Shown: piece by piece, positions 62,007 to 64,000 of the stretch
Position numbering within the stretch: position 1 is the first letter of the stretch
Layout: each line of letters opens with the position of its first letter
Origin: Hydrogenophaga sp.
GTDB taxonomy: Bacteria; Pseudomonadota; Gammaproteobacteria; Burkholderiales; Burkholderiaceae_C
Assembly (NCBI GenBank): GCA_016741995.1
Contig: JACVCO010000003.1
Coordinates: forward strand, 62,001 to 126,000
DNA length: 64,000 bases
Direction: 5' to 3'
Notes under the pieces: generated by a model
Database searches by the model: none
What the model was told of the DNA's origin: nothing
The model's input: the letters and a program-made list of their open reading frames with translations, nothing else
Translations under genes and position numbers: made by a program

Positions 62007-63329
62007 TCAACCCACGAACTGGACGAGCCAGAGCGAGATGGGCGGGAACAGCAGCAGCAGCGTGGTGCGCACCACGTCGCTGGCCAGGAAGGGCATCACA
62101 CCCTTGTAGCTCTCGACGATGGGCACGTCCTTGGCGAGGCCGTTGACCACGTAGACGTTCAGGCCCACGGGCGGTGCGAGCAGGCCGAAGCCCACGGTCA
62201 TGAGCACCATGATGCCGAACCAGATGGCGGTGTGCTCCTGCGACATGCCGAAGTCCAGGCCCATGATCACCGGGAAGAAGATCGGGATGGTCAGCAGGAT
62301 CATGGACAGCTCGTCCATCACCGCGCCCAGCACCACGTAGAAGATCAGGATGCCGGCCACCACCATGTAGGGCGACACGTCCCAGCCCTGGATGACGCTG
62401 GCGAGCTGGCCCGGCACCTGGGTGAGCGCCAGGGCGGTGTTCATCATGTCGGCACCGATGAAGATCATGAAGATCATGGCGCTGGCCGCCGCGGTGGACA
62501 GGAAGCAGAGCTTGACCTTGTGCAGCGTCAGTTCGCCCTTGAGCAGCGCCGCGACGAAGGTGCAGGCCACGCCCACGCCCGCGCCTTCGGTGGGCGTGAA
62601 CAGGCCACCGTAGATGCCGCCGAACACCACCAGGAACACGATCGCCAGGGGCAGCACACCCATCAGGGCCTGCAGCGACATCTTGGGCAGGTCGACGCCG
62701 TCGTGGTCGGGCGCGTGGCCGGGGCTCACGCGCACGTAGATCGCGATCGCGATCATGTAGCCCAGCATGGCGATGATGCCGGGGATGGTGGCCGCGGCGA
62801 ACAGCTTGGCGATGTTCTGCTCGGTCAGGATGGCGTAGATCACCAGCGGTACCGAGGGCGGGATCAGGATGCCCAGCGTGCCGCCGGCCGCGAGCGTGCC
62901 GGTGGCCAGGCGACCGGAATAGCCGTGCCGCTTCATCTCGGGCAGCGCCACCGAGGTGATGGTGGCGGCGGTGGCGATGGACGAGCCGCAGATGGCGCCG
63001 AAGGCCGCGCTGGCGCCCACAGCGGCCATGGCCAGGCCACCCTTGAAGCGCGCCATGAGCACGCTGGCGAACTGGAACAGCGCCTTGGAGATGCCACCCT
63101 GCGTGGCGAAGTTGCCCATCAGGATGAAGAGCGGGATGACCGACAGGTCGTAGCTGGCAAAGCGCGCGAACGCCAGGCCGTTGAGGTTGTTCAGGAAAGG
63201 CGGCAGGCCGACCTGGTAGAGGTAGCCATAGGTGCCGGCGGCGAACATGGCCACGGCGATAGGCACGCGCACCACCATGAGGGCGAGCATCACGCCGAAG
63301 ATCGAGAGGGCAAGGGTCAGCGCGCTCAT
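62007..63329 (-). CDS. dctM: TRAP transporter large permease (DctM)
   Basis: 440 residues with about 12 helices. Typical DctM features: P-L-F-I-L-M-G-N-F-A, G-A-I-C-G-S-S-I-A-T-A-A-T-I, L-G-I-L-I-P-P-S-V-P, and L-A-P-P-V-G-L-N. It imports the solute with Na+. Start ATG overlaps the dctQ stop (ATGA). Confidence 0.97.
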   Translation of the reverse strand: MSALTLALSIFGVMLALMVVRVPIAVAMFAAGTYGYLYQVGLPPFLNNLNGLAFARFASYDLSVIPLFILMGNFATQGGISKALFQFASVLMARFKGGLAMAAVGASAAFGAICGSSIATAATITSVALPEMKRHGYSGRLATGTLAAGGTLGILIPPSVPLVIYAILTEQNIAKLFAAATIPGIIAMLGYMIAIAIYVRVSPGHAPDHDGVDLPKMSLQALMGVLPLAIVFLVVFGGIYGGLFTPTEGAGVGVACTFVAALLKGELTLHKVKLCFLSTAAASAMIFMIFIGADMMNTALALTQVPGQLASVIQGWDVSPYMVVAGILIFYVVLGAVMDELSMILLTIPIFFPVIMGLDFGMSQEHTAIWFGIMVLMTVGFGLLAPPVGLNVYVVNGLAKDVPIVESYKGVMPFLASDVVRTTLLLLFPPISLWLVQFVG

Positions 63330-63817
63330 GCGAGGCCCTCCCCTTTCTGCGCCGGGCCGATCGCCTGAACCAGCGCGATCACGCCGGTCAGCAGCAGCGG
63401 CGGCACCATGAAGGCGTAGGTGATCCACTCGGGAAAGCCGAGCATCATGGTGGTGGTCATGGAGTCGTGGGCGCTGATGCCGCCGATGGCGGTGCGCCAG
63501 GCGATCACGGTGAGCATGATGGAGAGCAGCAGCGCTCCGAAGCGATCGAACATGGCGTTGACGGACGCCGGCGCCTTGGCGGTGAAGAAGTCCACGATGA
63601 TGTTTTCGCGGCGCAGCTGGCACAGCGGCATGAACAGCGCAACGGCCGCGCCCGCGGCCACGGCCGTGAGTTCGTAGTCGCCGAGGATGGTCCAGCCGGT
63701 GGTGTTGCGGCCGATGAGGCTGACGCAGGTGACCAGCGTCACAGCGGTGAGGATGAAGCCGGCCAGCACCGCGCAGACCTGGGCTAAGAACGAGAGGAAC
63801 TTCAAGGCGGGGTCCAT
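63326..63817 (-). CDS. dctQ: TRAP transporter small permease (DctQ)
   Basis: 163 residues with four hydrophobic helices (about 8-35, 45-70, 88-110, 130-155), and the R-R-E-N-I-I-V-D-F-F-T motif. It forms the membrane complex with DctM. It is 88 bp downstream of the binding-protein stop; a small hairpin lies in that gap. Confidence 0.93.
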   Translation of the reverse strand: MDPALKFLSFLAQVCAVLAGFILTAVTLVTCVSLIGRNTTGWTILGDYELTAVAAGAAVALFMPLCQLRRENIIVDFFTAKAPASVNAMFDRFGALLLSIMLTVIAWRTAIGGISAHDSMTTTMMLGFPEWITYAFMVPPLLLTGVIALVQAIGPAQKGEGLA

Positions 63818-63871
63818 TCAGAAAATCAAGCCGATCCGTCCCGGCGCAAACCAGGGCGGACCGGCATGCAG

Positions 63872-63889
63872 CGGCCCTCGCAGGGGCCG
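63872..63889 (-). other. Hairpin between TRAP binding protein and small permease
   Basis: CGGCCC-TCGCAG-GGGCCG, no T-run. Comparable intercistronic stems protect the abundant binding-protein transcript or dampen read-through in TRAP and ABC operons. Confidence 0.5.
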
Positions 63890-63905
63890 TCGGTGAAAGC
63901 CGGGA

Positions 63906-64000
63906 TTATCGGCTGTGCTTCGCGATCAGGGCACGTGCCTCTGCAGCAAGCTTCGCGCCATCGATGCCCTTGCCCTTCACTTCGTTGATCCAGTCGGTTT
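63906..64000 (-). CDS. dctP: TRAP transporter solute-binding protein (DctP), C-terminal end only
   Basis: Last 30 or so residues of a reading frame that enters from the right edge: T-D-W-I-N-E-V-K-G-K-G-I-D-G-A-K-L then E-A-R-A-L-I-A-K-H-S-R, stop TAA at 63906-63908. This is the typical C-terminal helix of DctP-family binding proteins and fits its place upstream of dctQM. The rest is outside the window. Confidence 0.75.
   Translation of the reverse strand, partial: TDWINEVKGKGIDGAKLAAEARALIAKHSR

Overview
The window is GC-rich (codon third positions almost always G or C), densely packed and looks like a Burkholderiales chromosome, most likely Comamonadaceae (Hydrogenophaga/Acidovorax/Variovorax type). 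Reasons: a Lys/Ala-rich N-terminal extension on RpoD, a PHA phasin, several Bug-type solute-binding proteins, a Pmd-type protocatechuate 4,5-cleavage operon, and GC-rich intergenic repeats of the kind common in that family. The genus is inference. I see no rRNA, tRNA, CRISPR array, insertion sequence or prophage; both ends cut through genes.

Layout. 1-6510: tripartite RND efflux pump (outer-membrane factor cut by the left edge, AcrB-like, AcrA-like) with a divergent TetR/AcrR repressor and a perfect palindromic operator between them. 6528-14048: eight closely spaced minus-strand genes (HDAC-like deacetylase, hotdog thioesterase, nitroreductase, FKBP, CitMHS/NhaD-type antiporter, hydroxyacid dehydrogenase, RmuC, MFS). 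14135-15041: phasin gene whose promoter is flanked by two identical TGC-rich sites, closed by a strong hairpin terminator.

15197-30980: the most notable block, an aryl-polyene/xanthomonadin-like pigment locus. Three plus-strand genes (XanB2/Hyg5-type chorismatase, PlsC acyltransferase, GT2 glycosyltransferase) run tail-to-tail into a sixteen-gene, mostly overlapping minus-strand operon: two ACPs, two ketosynthases, a chain-length-factor-like half ketosynthase, ketoreductase, two hotdog dehydratases, aryl-ACP/CoA ligase, COG4648-type membrane protein, LpxL-type acyltransferase, LolA-like carrier, MMPL exporter, methyltransferase, plus an alpha/beta hydrolase and a NodB-type deacetylase. The expected scheme is that the chorismatase supplies a hydroxybenzoate starter, the ligase loads it, the type II FAS-like set builds a polyene, acyl/glycosyl transferases anchor it, and the MMPL/LolA pair exports it to the outer membrane.

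31246-42467: PAP2 phosphatase, patatin lipoprotein, iron-binding periplasmic protein, PPK2, SDR dehydrogenase with an upstream palindrome, gamma-glutamyltransferase lipoprotein between two intergenic repeats, then dnaG and rpoD. 42481-46613: AtuA-like operon (split AtuA, Bug protein, PPC-domain protein) with a divergent LysR regulator. 46715-53376: Gdx/SugE exporter, a Cpx-like stress operon, an LprI-like protein, and a MipA/OmpV operon carrying its own two-component system.

53325-61032: protocatechuate meta (4,5) cleavage operon: dioxygenase subunits, semialdehyde dehydrogenase, pyrone-dicarboxylate hydrolase, oxalomesaconate hydratase and CHA aldolase, plus an aldo/keto reductase and a signal-peptide-less ModA-like protein, with a divergent LysR. 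Together they take protocatechuate to pyruvate and oxaloacetate. 61042-64000: a TRAP transporter (small and large permeases, tail of the binding protein) followed by a Bug protein, possibly uptake for the neighbouring aromatic pathway.
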